From: Xenopus tropicalis
Lineage: Eukaryota > Chordata > Amphibia > Anura > Pipidae
Reading direction: 5' to 3'
NCBI RefSeq assembly: GCF_000004195.4
Contig: NC_030681.2
Span: 134,947,006-135,011,005, forward strand
Length of the DNA stretch: 64,000 nucleotides
Shown here: positions 22,537 through 33,980 of the stretch, one piece after another
Position numbering within the stretch: position 1 is the stretch's first letter
How the letters are laid out: each line of letters begins with the position of its first letter
Translations under genes and position numbers: made by a program
Notes under the pieces: generated by a model
What the model saw: only the letters and a program-made list of their open reading frames with translations
What the model was told of the DNA's origin: nothing
Database searches by the model: none

Positions 22537-23825
22537 GGGGCACATTTATCAAAGTACGATTGAGTCCGAAGCCAAAAAATTAGTTTTTTTTCTAATTTAC
22601 AGAACTATGCATATTTTCGCAGTGACTTTGAAAGTTTCGGATTCATTCAAGCTTCGGTATCGTTAAAATTACACAAATTTTCCACGTTTTGCATTAATTT
22701 GTACAAAAAAGAAATATTTTTCACAAAGACTACGACCATTTCGGATTCATTCAAGCTTCGGTATCGTGACTTTCCTTGGGCCAGGTTGGAGCTGCAGAGT
22801 GCCATTGAGCCCTATGGGAGACTTTCCTTGGGCCGGGTTGGAGCTGCAGAGTGCCATTGAGCCCTATGGGAGACTTTCCTTGGGCCGGGTTGGAGCTGCA
22901 GAGTGCCATTGAGCCCTATGGGAGACTTTCCTTCTGCCGGGTTGGAGCTGCAGAGTGCCATTGAGCCCTATGGGAGACTTTCCTTGGGCCGGGTTGGAGC
23001 TGCAGAGTGCAATTGAGCCCTATGGGAGACTTTCCTTGGGCCGGGTTGGAGCTGCAGAGTGCCATTGAGCCCTATGGGAGACTTTCCTTGGGCCGGGTTG
23101 GAGCTGCAGAGTGCCATTGAGCCCTATGGGAGACTTTCCTTGGGCCGGGTTGGAGCTGCAGAGTGCCATTGAGCCCTATGGGAGACTTTCCTTGGGCCGG
23201 GTTGGAGCTGCAAAGTGCCATTGAGCCCAATGGGAGACTTTCCTTGGGCCGGGTTGGAGCTGCAGAGTGCCATTGAGCCCTATGGGAGACTTTCCTTGGG
23301 CCGGGTTGGAGCTGCAGAGTGCCATTGAGCCCTATGGGAGACTTTCCTTGGGCCGGGTTGGAGCTGCAAAGTGCCATTGAGCCCTATGGGAGACTTTCCT
23401 TGGGCCGGGTTGGAGCTGCAGAGTGCCATTGAGCCCTATGGGAGACTTTCCTTGGGCCGGGTTGGAGCTGCAAAGTGCCATTGAGCCCTATGGGAGACTT
23501 TCCTTGGGCCGGGTTGGAGCTGCAGAGTGCCATTGAGCCCTATGGGAGACTTTCCTTGGGCCAGGTTGGAGCTGCAGAGTGCCATTGAGCCCTATGGGAG
23601 ACTTTCCTTGGGCCGGGTTGGAGCTGCAGAGTGCCATTGAGCCCTATGGGAGACTTTCCTTGGGCCGGGTTGGAGCTGCAGAGTGCCATTGAGCCCTATG
23701 GGAGACTTTCCTTGGGCCGGGTTGCAGCTGTAGAGTGCCATTGAGTCCTAAATCAGAAATTATCGTATCTAATCCGAATTTTACCCATTTCAGGATTGGA
23801 ACTCGTACTTTGATGAATCTGCCCC
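22537..23825 (+). mobile_element. MITE with 3-bp TTA duplication and internal array
   Basis: Ends GGGGCACATTTATCAAAGTA and TACTTTGATGAATCTGCCCC are inverted; TTA flanks both sides (22534-22536, 23826-23828), as expected for PIF/Harbinger-type insertion at TWA. The element would be about 300 bp long without its internal 52-bp tandem array. The stretch before the array has CATTCAAGCTTCGGTATCGT twice, a further small duplication. Confidence 0.85.
22768..23750. repeat. 52-bp minisatellite, 19 copies
   Basis: The unit runs from GACTTTCCTTGGGCCGGGTT to GCCATTGAGCCCTATGG. Unit starts from 22768 to 23704 fall at exact 52-bp steps, giving 19 units with only scattered point changes (for example CTTCTGCC at about 22930, CAATTGAG at about 23010). 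High similarity implies recent expansion or homogenisation. There are no unique spacers, so it is not CRISPR-like. Confidence 0.97.
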
Positions 23826-23979
23826 TTATTGTCTTTCATCCACATACAAAAACTTTGACCTAACACAGTTCTTTTATATATTTAAATAGAAACCCCAAGC
23901 AGTATGGTATCTTGGGGGGAAGTATCTGCATTAAAACACTGCCTCGTCCAAACAGCAAAATAAAGCGTTAAGCAATTTT

Positions 23980-26900
23980 TCCATTATTTCAAGCAATTGT
24001 GTGTCCCAGTCAAGAGTATTATTTGCCTTTATTATATGCATTTAGCCATTGTATCTGGGAGTGAATAACAATATGTGCAACTCTCTCGGCAATTAAAATG
24101 TAATCCAATTAAGTCCCTTTGGTAAAGAAGGTTCATGTTCCCTGTACTTGTATGTAGAATCTATATTCTTTCTTTGGCTTTTTTATGAGCCGTGTCTTTT
24201 ATTTCCTAAACCTTCTGATTCACACATCCTATATTTCAAAGCTTCAGTAGGTGGGAATGCAATACCTTGGAGAACAGGTAAAATTAATTCAGCAAGATGG
24301 TCTTTGGTTCTGCTCTGGTACTTTTTATGGAAGATTCTCTGCATAGAGTGGAATCATCATTTTATCTGTCTTGCGCTTCATTTACAGAATTTCTACCTCT
24401 TCTCTCTGGGTGAGATATTCTGTTACTGCTCGCAAGGGCTCGAGTCTGTTTGTATGGATCCCTTGCAAAAGCAGGTTATGGGGGGGAATGGGAACTAAAT
24501 AACATGCTATAATCAAAATGCTGCTATAAAATACCTCTAGTTTGGAAACAAAATATTCCAATTTTAATATCAGATTTGCCAAGACAAAAATCACAGGTGC
24601 ATTATATCTTATTTTCCTCTGCTGACAATTCATCCAGATAAGCTTAGAACAATTGTTTTATAATGTCGGAAAATTATAGGGCATATTTATTTAACATGAA
24701 ATTTAAAATACACCCTTAAATCTGCTGTGCAATTTTGGTATCCAATAAATTATGTTCCTTCACTGGAGTTTATGGAAAAACTTGCTGATGGGAAGCCAAC
24801 TTCAAGTTTAATGTGAAAGGATTGTAGTAGTTTTTATTTCTCTTCTTCATGGCCCACTTTCTGCACACAGAAATGTAAGTAGTAACAAATATATACAGTG
24901 GCCCAGTGGGGACAATCTTCTATACTGGGATGAAACTAGAAAGACGGGTGGCTTGAGGGCCACACACAAAAGCTCCAGTATGCCGGGGGAAAATGAAGTG
25001 GCGGGAGGTCATCCCACTGCATTCCACCTCGAGGTCTACCAGAAACTTTAAAGTGATCTACTGGTTGACAGCAATCTACCTTTTGGGCACCCCTGTCCTA
25101 CAAGGTGTTCTAGGCAGTATTTTACATGTTACAGCATTTATCGTTTTCCTTTCTGGGGTATTATATACAGAATCGGCCCTAGGATACAATGACAATTTTG
25201 CGTAGAAAATGTGTTACTTAGTCTTTCTAAATACAAAAATCGACCTCCACCTTTGCTAGGTTTTATTAACCCAGCATATGATTTCTTTGAGGAACAAACT
25301 TCTGAATCAGACAAGATCCTAATCTCTTTAAAAAAACAACTGTACCTTTCGCTTATACCATTCCCTATAAATGGTCTACAGGTAACTACAAAGTGATAAC
25401 ACAAAATCAGCAGATACCTGATACTGAGGGACTGGCACTTCCAGAACCAGCACAACCATACCAGTTAATATAATGCTAGAATATACAAACATCATCGTGT
25501 TTATGTATTTTGTGCTCTAATTTCTCAATAAATAGATGTATTTTTATTTTATAATGCCATTGTTTTGTAGGATTTTCCCCATCTTTTGGCAGACTGTATA
25601 TCTTATTGTATATCCTTGGCTGCACAATCCCACAGTTACTGGAGCAGCTTTGTTAACCTAGCAAAGGCTTTTAATGCAGTTTATTATACCTTCTTGCATT
25701 CAGCTTGGGGGCCTCCACAGGTGCTGAGAACAGGCGTTAAGTACAGGGCTTCTTGTGTCCTATGGAGTACATATTGGTTGTTGCTGCTTAAGGGAGAAGC
25801 AGAAAGGAAATGACTTGTTCCTCCATGTAGTTAATTTCCAATAAAGTTACTCAGGACCTCTTAGTAACATTCTAAACACATTTCTGGTTTGAGTTACCAA
25901 TAGTAACCAACTAATTATAGTTATTGGTTCATTGTAAGTACAATAGTAAAGCACATGCCTGGTTGCTATTCATTATTACACTAGGGCAAATTATCAGGAT
26001 TACTATATATTGTTAGTATGGTTACCCATAGCAAGCATAAGCAAGGATTCACTGGTTACCTATTTCAAATCAAACAATAGGTTATTTGCTGGGTGATGAA
26101 ACTTTCTACTATAGTACCCTAGTGTTTAATGTATATCAGAGATGGGTGACATAAGGCAGCATCAGGCTGATTATATTATGATTTGGGGATCATAGTGGTG
26201 TCTTTACCAAAATCCTTGCAGAGGATGATGCTCTTCCTCACTACGCCCACTGGTATACCTATGTGCTGCCCATTCAAGAATGCTTGTAGCAGTGTAACCC
26301 CCCCCCCCCATTTGGTTTATACTGAAAATTTTCATTTACATGAATAGTATAATGGAAGGATAGGATACTGAACTTCCCTCACTCTACTTACCTCAATAAA
26401 GTCTGCACTTATTTTATGCTCTTCGGCTCCTAAACTACAAAGGATAAGTTCAGTTAATTTGGCCACTGTTGAATCAAGTGATGAGTTACGTTATTACTGG
26501 GTAAAACCTCATTATAAAATGTAGCCTGTTGAGTTATTTCTGCTTAACAACATCACAGAGCATAGCAAAATAATTATTAGTCCATGGATACAATGAGGAG
26601 ATTGAGTTCAGAGAGCTTTGTGTAGCCATTATGGCAGGGACTGCATTATGACTGACATCTCGCAGGCACAAACACAGTAATGAACAGCTACTGAGCTACC
26701 GTTGTGCTGCATATTTTCTCATCTTTCTAGGTTTTTGACTTTACATTGGCTTTAATAGATATACTGGAACCTTGTACTTTATTCTTGCCAAAGACCAAGT
26801 GGGAAGGGAAAGAGCACAGTGAGTTTGTAGCCAGATACTCTGGTCCAACTGGTTTTCAGTGATTATAAACACATAGATATTGGGGAGAGGGGACAGTGAT

Positions 26901-27694
26901 TTGATAAATGGCATCAGAGAATTTTAGTTATCATGTTTTTTAGCTGGAAAGGTTGAAGTAATTCTGAAACTCGAGGGATTCAATATAGTCCAATGATAGT
27001 CCACATGGATACCAAGTTAGAGCTGGTTCTCATGGATACACAACCCTGTGGGCCTCTCTACAAAGGGTTTAGCAGAGGAATTTGTGTAACTTCTCGTTAT
27101 TTAATAATCATCCCTGTTGAACTTTTCATTTCATATCCAAAAATCTGCTTTTGTCACCTGGCTGAACCATCCTGTTACTAAAGGCAGTACGTTTGTCATA
27201 TTTGTTTCTTTGCTGTCACCAATGTATTGTTTTGTTCAAAAAACTGAGTTCATGTTCAAAGGGATATTATTATGACATAGTTATTTAATTTTGACTGTTG
27301 TCATATCTTTATAAAGCACTACATAAAGAGTAGGCTGTGCACAATAGTAAACACTTGAGTTAAAATATACTCTCAACATTTACAATCAAAAAGTAAGGTT
27401 TAAATGGATGAGTCTGATATCAGTGTGGCCTGGCAACAGAGCCAGAACTAGAGGCAGGCAGAAGAAGCAGCTGCCTAGGGTGCAGTGAGGTGGGGGTCTG
27501 TCAGCTAGAGGCTGAGAAGGTAAGCAAATGGATGGCAATAGGGTCAGAGGCGGGAGGGAAGGGAGGGCCCAGGGTAACGATACAGCAGTTTTTTCAAATA
27601 ATCTGATAACCTTAGTGTAAAAAGCAAATGACTCAATAACCAGACCTGAGCTACCTACACTGAGTTGGAAACTTGTGATCATCACTGAAGGTCA
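23980..27694. other. No gene recognised
   Basis: 23985-24120 is TAAT-rich and may be conserved. 24996-25099 looks like the right end of a further hAT element (GGTCTACCAGAAACTTTAAA, GTTGACAGCAATCTACC, terminal GGGCACCCCTG) with no clear left end. There is a C11 run near 26300. 27427-27560 resembles the hAT family with GCCTAGGGTGCA at 37902 and 55400. The remainder is unassigned, and no exon-like frame was convincing. Confidence 0.4.
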
Positions 27695-27702
27695 GTTATA
27701 GT

Positions 27703-27832
27703 TAGTGATGAGTAAAATTTTTAGCCAGGTTTTTTTCCAAAAAATGTTGTGTGCCTTAGAAAAAGGTGCCACAAAATGCCCATTGACTTCAATGAATTAT
27801 TTAGCAAAATGGGACAGATCTGCCCATCACTA
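27703..27832 (+). mobile_element. hAT MITE, TAGTGATG ends, 130 bp
   Basis: Starts TAGTGATGAGTAAAA and ends TGCCCATCACTA. The 8-bp target duplication GTTATAGT is perfect (27695-27702 and 27833-27840). It is the shortest member of a family also present at 33981, 43002 and 52052. Noncoding. Confidence 0.9.
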
Positions 27833-28027
27833 GTTATAGTACTGTAATAGTAATCCTTTTCGTTGTAGTAGAAAGTAAAATTATCATTAGTTGCTGTTGT
27901 GCCTGTAAGAATGACCAGTTGCAGTCATTGCTTGGGTATGATAACTGAACTCTTATCCATTCTTGGAAAGAATGTATGGTGATTGAAATGTTGATACTGA
28001 TGGAGAATTCCCTCTATTAGGGTTAGG

Positions 28028-28295
28028 CAATGTCGGACTGGCCCACCAGGATACCAGGAAAGCTTCCGGTGGGCCCAAATGTCAGTGGGCCCCCCTTCTC
28101 CTGACCATTTGGCCTGCTTTATGGTCAGTCCCTATTTCTGAATGAAAACAAAGAGGAAAAATGAAGAATAGATGCTGTCATGTAAATAAAAGAGAATAAA
28201 GAGGTTGGGTGAGGAAAGGAGCAAAAATAGTTTGGAGAGTGGACCTATGGTCTAAGGTTTTTGTGGTGGGCCCATGGGGTCCCAGTCCGACACTG
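28028..28295 (+). mobile_element. hAT MITE, CAATGTCGGACTGG ends
   Basis: Starts CAATGTCGGACTGG and ends CCAGTCCGACACTG. Perfect 8-bp target duplication GGGTTAGG (28020-28027 and 28296-28303). 268 bp, noncoding, with GTGGGCCC-type words at both sides. Confidence 0.92.
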
Positions 28296-28596
28296 GGGTT
28301 AGGGTTCCAATACAAAGTACTGATTAGGGACACAAGTAGCCCTGATGCAGGGTTGGGCAGAGTTGTGAGCATTAGTGAAGATCATTTAGAGTTTATTACA
28401 AATAAGTATGATATAGACCAGTGCTGTCCAAATTCTGTGGTACAGAGGGCCGGAATTTTTCTGGCCTCCGTGGTGGAGGGCCGATAATGGAAACTAGTTT
28501 TGACCACTCCCCTTTTTAAACCACACCCACTTGAAACAACACCCATGTTATCGCATGACCATAGCCATATTAATGGTGGTAGTACAGCAAAAACCT

Positions 28597-28917
28597 GCCA
28601 TACTCTGCCTTCCCTACCCTGTCTGTGTGTGCCATACTCTGCCTGCCCTACCCTGCCTGTGTGTGCCATACTCTGCCTGCCCTACCCTGCCTGTGTGTGC
28701 CATACTCTGCCTGCCCTACCCTGCCTGTGTGTGCCATACCCTGCCTGTGTGTGCCATACCCTGCCTGTGTGTGTGCCATACCCTGCCTGTGTGTGACATA
28801 CCCTGCCTGTGTGTGCCACACTCTGCCTTCCCTACCCTGCCTGTGTGTGCCATACTCTGCCTTCCCTACCCTGCCTGTGTGTGCCATACTCTGCCTGCCC
28901 TATGTTGCCTGTGTGTA
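28597..28917 (+). repeat. 34-bp / 20-bp compound minisatellite
   Basis: The long unit is GCCATACTCTGCCTGCCCTA plus CCCTGCCTGTGTGT (34 bp); a short variant GCCATACCCTGCCTGTGTGT (20 bp) occurs in the middle of the array at about 28735-28815. It lies wholly inside the hAT element 28419-29376. Frames of 79 to 135 codons on both strands are by-products. Confidence 0.93.
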
Positions 28918-28961
28918 TGGCACATACAGGCAGCATAGGGCAGTCAGAGTATGGCACACAC
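28877..28961. repeat. Inverted repeat closing the 34-bp array
   Basis: 28877-28917 (GTGTGTGCCATACTCTGCCT...) and 28918-28961 (...CAGAGTATGGCACACAC) are near-complementary arms of about 41 bp with almost no spacer. The last array unit has thus been copied in reverse orientation. Confidence 0.85.
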
Positions 28962-29384
28962 AAGCAGCATACAGTGACACAATGCTGGCACTGCTCCTAC
29001 AGTCTGCACAATAACTATATATTAAAAAACATTAAATTGCAGTAGCACCACAGTATATGTTCTTTTTGTAGTGTGCAGGGTTTATTTGTGGGTTTCTGAG
29101 GTGTGAACAGATGAACAATGGGGGTGATTACAGCCTGAGCCTGAGGTGTGAACACTGCAGGGAGTGAACAATGCAAGGATTAAAAGGTGTGAACAACACA
29201 GGGGATTACATTTTTAAACAATACAGGGGGATTACAGCCTGAATCTGAGGTGAGAACCATGCAGGGGGCCCGTACTGATACCATTTAAATCTTACACAAA
29301 GGTAAGACATCAAAGCAGCCAGACAGATGGGGGGCCACACAGAGGGGGGTCGCGGGCCACCAGTTGGACAGCACTGATATAGAC

Positions 29385-30329
29385 ATATTGAATATAGTGT
29401 AAAAAATACATTTTATTATTCTCCTTGTAGTAGCCAGTGTAGTACTGGCAGGATATGGTGATAAATTCAGCAGTTGGTGACTTGTATGAGGATGACAGGT
29501 GCCTCCATTATGTACTGCAGTAATGGCAGCCTGAGAAGGAGGCTTTTTATGGCCAAGAATAAATGGCATTGTGTGTGGCATTGAGTGTGAGGAATGGTTA
29601 TACAGTATTTAAGAAGAGAATAAGATGAACTGTACAGATAGTACAATGTTAAAAATGGAGTGAAGGATCAAGGAAGAAGGCAAAGAGTGTGTTGATTTAC
29701 AATATAATGCAGAGAAGTGATATATTTGTAGGACCTGAATGAACAGATACAAATGTTAAATGTTTAAAAAAAATATATATTTTTTACATTTTGCTGGTCT
29801 TTTATGAAAACATAGGAATAATTTCAAGGAATTTTTTTTGTATGATTCACGTCACAATAAACAATTTTAATAATAGGACCTGCCCTTCTATTCTCCTTGC
29901 AAGCAAAGTTTTTCCAGTACTTAAGGGTGTTTTCTAAATTAGAGCCACTTGTCTTGTGCTCGGCTGCAGAAATGGCCTCTCTAATTAACTATTAAAATGG
30001 GGAGGCTTATGTATAATTCATGCTGCATGCTCACGGTGCTTCCAAATACAGTGCTGCAGTGAGTACTTCATATTCTACTTATTTAGGGACCCATAGGGTT
30101 AACATGCCCCTATGGCTTTAAACCCTACCACTTTCTAGTTTATGCTGTTACTGGGAAAAGACCCATGTATCCAGTTAAAGTTTTGCATATGTGCCTTATT
30201 GGTTTACAGGTTGACTCCACCCTTTATTCTCATATATAGTGTTTAGAAAAGGGGTGGGTCTTCCTCTTTGGCTGCCTCTATGTCTCAGGTGGAAGGTCCA
30301 CTGAGCCTGGGATCAACAGGGCCCCAGTA
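29385..30329. other. No gene; 29880-30060 may be conserved
   Basis: 29880-30060 has GCCTCTCTAATTAACTATTA and AATTCATGCTGCATGCTCAC and no recognised repeat, a texture often seen in vertebrate conserved noncoding elements. The remainder has no recognised feature. Confidence 0.3.
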
Positions 30330-31041
30330 AAGCCATTTCTGCCCTAGAGTTACCATCCATTCTAGAGAAGTCGGGGACAGGGGCCAGCTGAATGAGGACC
30401 AGTTATACAGTTACACTGCGTAGAGCACTTTCTAGGAGAGTGAGGTAGTGAGGAAAAGGAAGCAAGAGCAGCTTATGGCTCCAATCAGGAGGTTAGCTGG
30501 AAGTACCCTTCCATACAGGCACTGTTGCCTCAGCATAGGGCCACGGTTAAGACACAGGATACAGGCAAGTACCTTAACCCTGATCCACAGTCGGCTGTAG
30601 GACTCTTTAAGCTAAAGATATTCAACCTGAGGACTAAGGTATCTATCCAAACTGCCCTCCATTGTGGTGCTGAGCTGACCAGGTGTTTTACCCTGCCCAG
30701 TCTCCCAAAGAGGAGGAATAAACCAGTGGCATCCTTTCTTGTTGTCCTCAGAGTGTACTACTGCTATAACATCTGCATTTGTGAGTATATGAGCTAACCC
30801 TGTGCACTAATTGTCTTTGACAATAAACCAAAAGTTATCATTTGTTCATCAGCAAAAACCTTCTGGCGTCCATTATTTGCTATTTTACTCTGCACACAGC
30901 TACAGTGAGTTGTAGCTGCATTACACCCCAGGATATTTCCACTTAACGAAAGCCCATCTGGGGGATTGAGTCCTATGTACCCCATGCTCTAAACCTATTC
31001 TAGCTGGCGCTTGTCTGTTTTACAGCCAAATAGAGGTTACA
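30330..31041 (+). repeat. 0.7-kb interspersed repeat, plus copy
   Basis: Homologous along its length to the minus-strand copy at 40719-41445. Shared words include GAGCACTTTCTAGG, GGCTCCAA.CAGGAGG, GGTATCTATCCA-like, TTTCCACTTA.CGAAAGCCCA and CCTATGTACCCCATGCTCTA. The right boundary GGTTACA is sharp in both copies. AATAAA near 30823 and the CA end suggest an LTR, but no clear TG start or target duplication was found, so LTR status is uncertain. Confidence 0.75.
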
Positions 31042-31622
31042 CTTTCTATATGCTATAGTGTGTAGTTAACCTCTATAAGACAGGCATGCTTTACATATAT
31101 ACTTTATGGGGTAAACAGAAAGGCAATCTATGAGACAAAATGAGACCAGGCCTAAGATCTACAACAGGTCTAGTTGGTGTATAGATGTTTATGATCACAC
31201 AAGCATAACTCTAAGAATGACTGTGATATGTTCAACATTAATCAAAGGGAATTGTCTCAAATTACAACATGCATATTCACCCCTACCCCCAGCAAAAAAT
31301 ATTTCATGTCCTCCTCTCGTTTCCAGTGCTTACCTGATCCCCCCCCCCCTTTCCCTTGGACCCCTCACAGAGTCCCATGGTTGGGTGTTAGGTCAAATCA
31401 TGGAGTCTTGACTGTTGTTAAGACAATAAAGTCTGCCTGCGAGTTTGGTTATGTGTTTGACTGTGAACATTTTGCATCCTTTTGCCCATAATCCCTTCAA
31501 CTCTCATTTCTGGGTTTTTATGCCATTGCCATCTATAAGATGAATGTATTCTGTTTTAAGCAACATTCTAATATAGTTCATTTATAGGATAAGACTTTTT
31601 TAGACTCAATATATTATTATAT
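31042..31622. other. No gene recognised
   Basis: Contains a C9 run near 31340 and two overlapping plus-strand frames of 93 and 87 codons without recognisable domains. No feature can be supported. Confidence 0.4.
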
Positions 31623-31950
31623 AGGTATGGAATTCATTGTCCAGAATGCTTGTGACCTGGGGTTTTCTGGGGACCTCTTTGTCTTTTCGTAATTTGGATC
31701 TTCGTACCTAAAGTCTACTAAAAAATCATTTAAACATGAAATAAACCCAATAGAATGGTTTTGCCTCCAATAAGGATTCATTATATCTGAGTTAGGATGA
31801 AGTACAAAGCACTGTTTTATTATTACAGAGAGAAAGGAAATCATTATTTACATTTTTAATGATTTGATTAAAATAGAGTCTATGGGATGACCTTCCTATA
31901 ATCTGGAGCTTTCTGAATAATGGGTTTCTAGATAATGGATCCCATACCTA
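31623..31950 (+). mobile_element. TA-flanked MITE (family B)
   Basis: Begins near TAGGTATGGAATTCATTGTC and ends GATAATGGATCCCATACCTA. It shares GTAATTTGGATCTTCGTACC and CAAAGCACTGTTTTATTATT with the copy at 14871. The terminal C/G is changed to T/A, which is also a self-complementary change at both ends. Confidence 0.88.
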
Positions 31951-31980
31951 TACTGGTTCCTACTTCTGTTTCATATAGAC

Positions 31981-32280
31981 CAGGGATCCCCAACCTTTCT
32001 GTCAAAAAGTAAAAAAAAAAAGGACTTGGGGAGCAACAAAAGCACCATAAAAGTTCATGGAGGAGCCAAATAAGGGCTAAGATTGGCTATTAGGGGCCTC
32101 TATGCACCCTATCAGCTTACAGGGGGCTTTATTTGGTAGGAAATCTTGTTTTTATTCAACCAAAACTTGCCCCCAAGTCAGGAATTCAAAAATAACTCCC
32201 TGGTTTGGGGGCACTGAGAGCAACATCCAAGGGGTTGGGGAGCAACATGTTGCCCCTGAGCCACTGGTTGGGGATCACTG
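31981..32280 (-). mobile_element. hAT MITE (family A), complete
   Basis: Reads CAGGGATCCCCAACC at the left and GGTTGGGGATCACTG at the right. Perfect 8-bp duplication ATATAGAC (31973-31980 and 32281-32288). 300 bp. The same target octamer was used by the unrelated hAT element at 28419-29376. Confidence 0.95.
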
Positions 32281-33284
32281 ATATAGACCCACTATCTTGC
32301 TGAAATAAACCCCCCCTTTATTCTTCACTTTTTTTATTTCTTCTCTTCCTATTTAAATTTGAGTTTTGTGGTTTAAATATTGATTCATGGTCAATATAGG
32401 TCATATTGTAAATAATGCATCTTTTAAATGAAAATCACCCAACTGTATCCGGAACCCCGCTCAATCAGAACTGTCCCTAAGCAATAGAACAGAGTGGGCA
32501 ACCTGTCCCATAATATCTTTTGGATTTCATTGTGACATTTTGTAGGATATAATCCTTTCTATATTGCATATGTATACGTATATATAACTCAAAAATACAG
32601 GCTGCTACCCATCATTTGTCTTCTCAAAATGCTGCCCCCCCCCCCCCAATGAAATGCATTCATGCAGACTGCCTGTGTGTGAGCCTGTCCATGTCATTTT
32701 TAATGTGCATCCTGATTTGACCTTTAAGGAAATCTTGTCCTACATCTTCACGTTTCCTTGGGGACATACAAGACGTGGCCATGCTCGGATATTGGCGCAT
32801 CTGCTGACTATCTCACTGAAAATGTTATACATCTGCCTAGACGTTATATAGATTAATATGTTACATCTTACAAATCATAGTCTCTCAAACACCCTTTCTT
32901 TTCAATGAATTCTCTATTCCAGCAATAATAGGAATAAGCTTCAGCAGATGCTGTTTATTCGGAGAGCTTGGCTGCCTGACCTCGAATTGACTTCACAGAT
33001 AGAGCCTACAGGATAAAATAATGTTCTGGAAAACAGATTTTAAAAAGCGAGGCTATACCATGAAAAAAACATTTGGCTTTTGAGCACAGATTGCTGACTT
33101 ATTTTTACATTGCAATGACATTTGTATATCAGATGCAGCCCAGATATCTCTAATTTTCCAGATAGTGGATTGAAAGAATTTGCAATGGCTGCTAAAGGGC
33201 CAAAATATGTGCCATGCTATCTAGTATATAATAATGCCAGGGTTTTCCCAGTGTTTGCATGTTTGCCATTCCATAAGGAATATG
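32281..33284. other. No gene; 32690-33080 may be conserved
   Basis: A C14 run lies at about 32635. 32690-33080 has mixed composition with CpGs (CTTCACGTTTCC, GCTCGGATATTGGCGCATC, ATTCGGAGAGCTTGG) and no recognised repeat. A 65-codon plus frame at 32654-32851 is not supported by any motif. Confidence 0.3.
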
Positions 33285-33286
33285 TA

Positions 33287-33708
33287 CTGTATATACTGGA
33301 GTATAAGCCTAGTTTTTCAGCACCCAAAATGTGCTGAAAAAGTCACCCTCAGCTTATACTCGAGTCGAGTGCCAAGGGTCCTAAAATACTAGCACCCTCT
33401 CTCCTTTGTGTGCAAATTAGGCCCCCCGCAACCAGACCCTCCAGTGCCTGTTGTTTTTGTTGACCCTCTTCTCCACTCACAGAGCTAGTTTACTGTTTTT
33501 CTTTGAAATAAATATTTAAAAACATATACCCCACTGATGCTTCAATTAATGTAATTTTATTGGTATTTATTTTGATTATTGAAACTTAGCAGTAGCGGCT
33601 GCATTTCCCCTAGGCTTATACTCAAGTAAATACGTTTTTCCAGTTTTCTTAGGTAAAATTAGGTACCTCGGCTTATATTCGGATCGGCTTATACTCGAGT
33701 ATATACAG
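33287..33708 (+). mobile_element. TA-flanked MITE with CTGTATATACT ends
   Basis: Left CTGTATATACTGGAGTATAA and right TTATACTCGAGTATATACAG are inverted, flanked by TA. The right terminus carries the motif twice (CGGCTTATATTCGGATCGGC then the end). 422 bp, noncoding. The ACTCGAGTATAAGCC terminus is widespread in vertebrate genomes; superfamily is inferred from the TA. Confidence 0.85.
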
Positions 33709-33980
33709 TATTTATTTACCTGCAGATAAAATACTTGTATCAACTACTTTTAGCCACCTTCAAGAACATCCCAGCTTCTCTTGGTTCTCATGATTGAACA
33801 TTTCATTTCCTCTGTGTATGTATAAATGTATTAATGTGGAACCCGACAAAGATATCAATACAGGCTGTGATGAAGATTCTACATTTCCACATTCCATTCA
33901 AATGAACAATAGACAGAAATTGCTCGACCTGGAGTGGCTCCAAAACAATATTGGCCATTGGCAGAAGATAGGGTTAGTAT

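Larger units (their letters stand above)
28419..29376 (+). mobile_element. hAT nonautonomous element, 958 bp
   Basis: Ends CAGTGCTGTCCAA and TTGGACAGCACTG are inverted. The 8-bp target duplication ATATAGAC is perfect (28411-28418 and 29377-29384). The interior holds a 34-bp tandem array and a long hairpin. No transposase frame is present. The CAGTGCTGTCCAACTGGCGG-type terminus is a known hAT signature in vertebrates. Confidence 0.95.

Noticed and set aside
22768..23750. CRISPR-like repeat array
   Set aside because: Units are contiguous with no unique spacers, and the sequence is vertebrate.
28382..29045. Several frames of 78-135 codons on both strands
   Set aside because: They come from the 34-bp array inside a hAT element and have no independent support.
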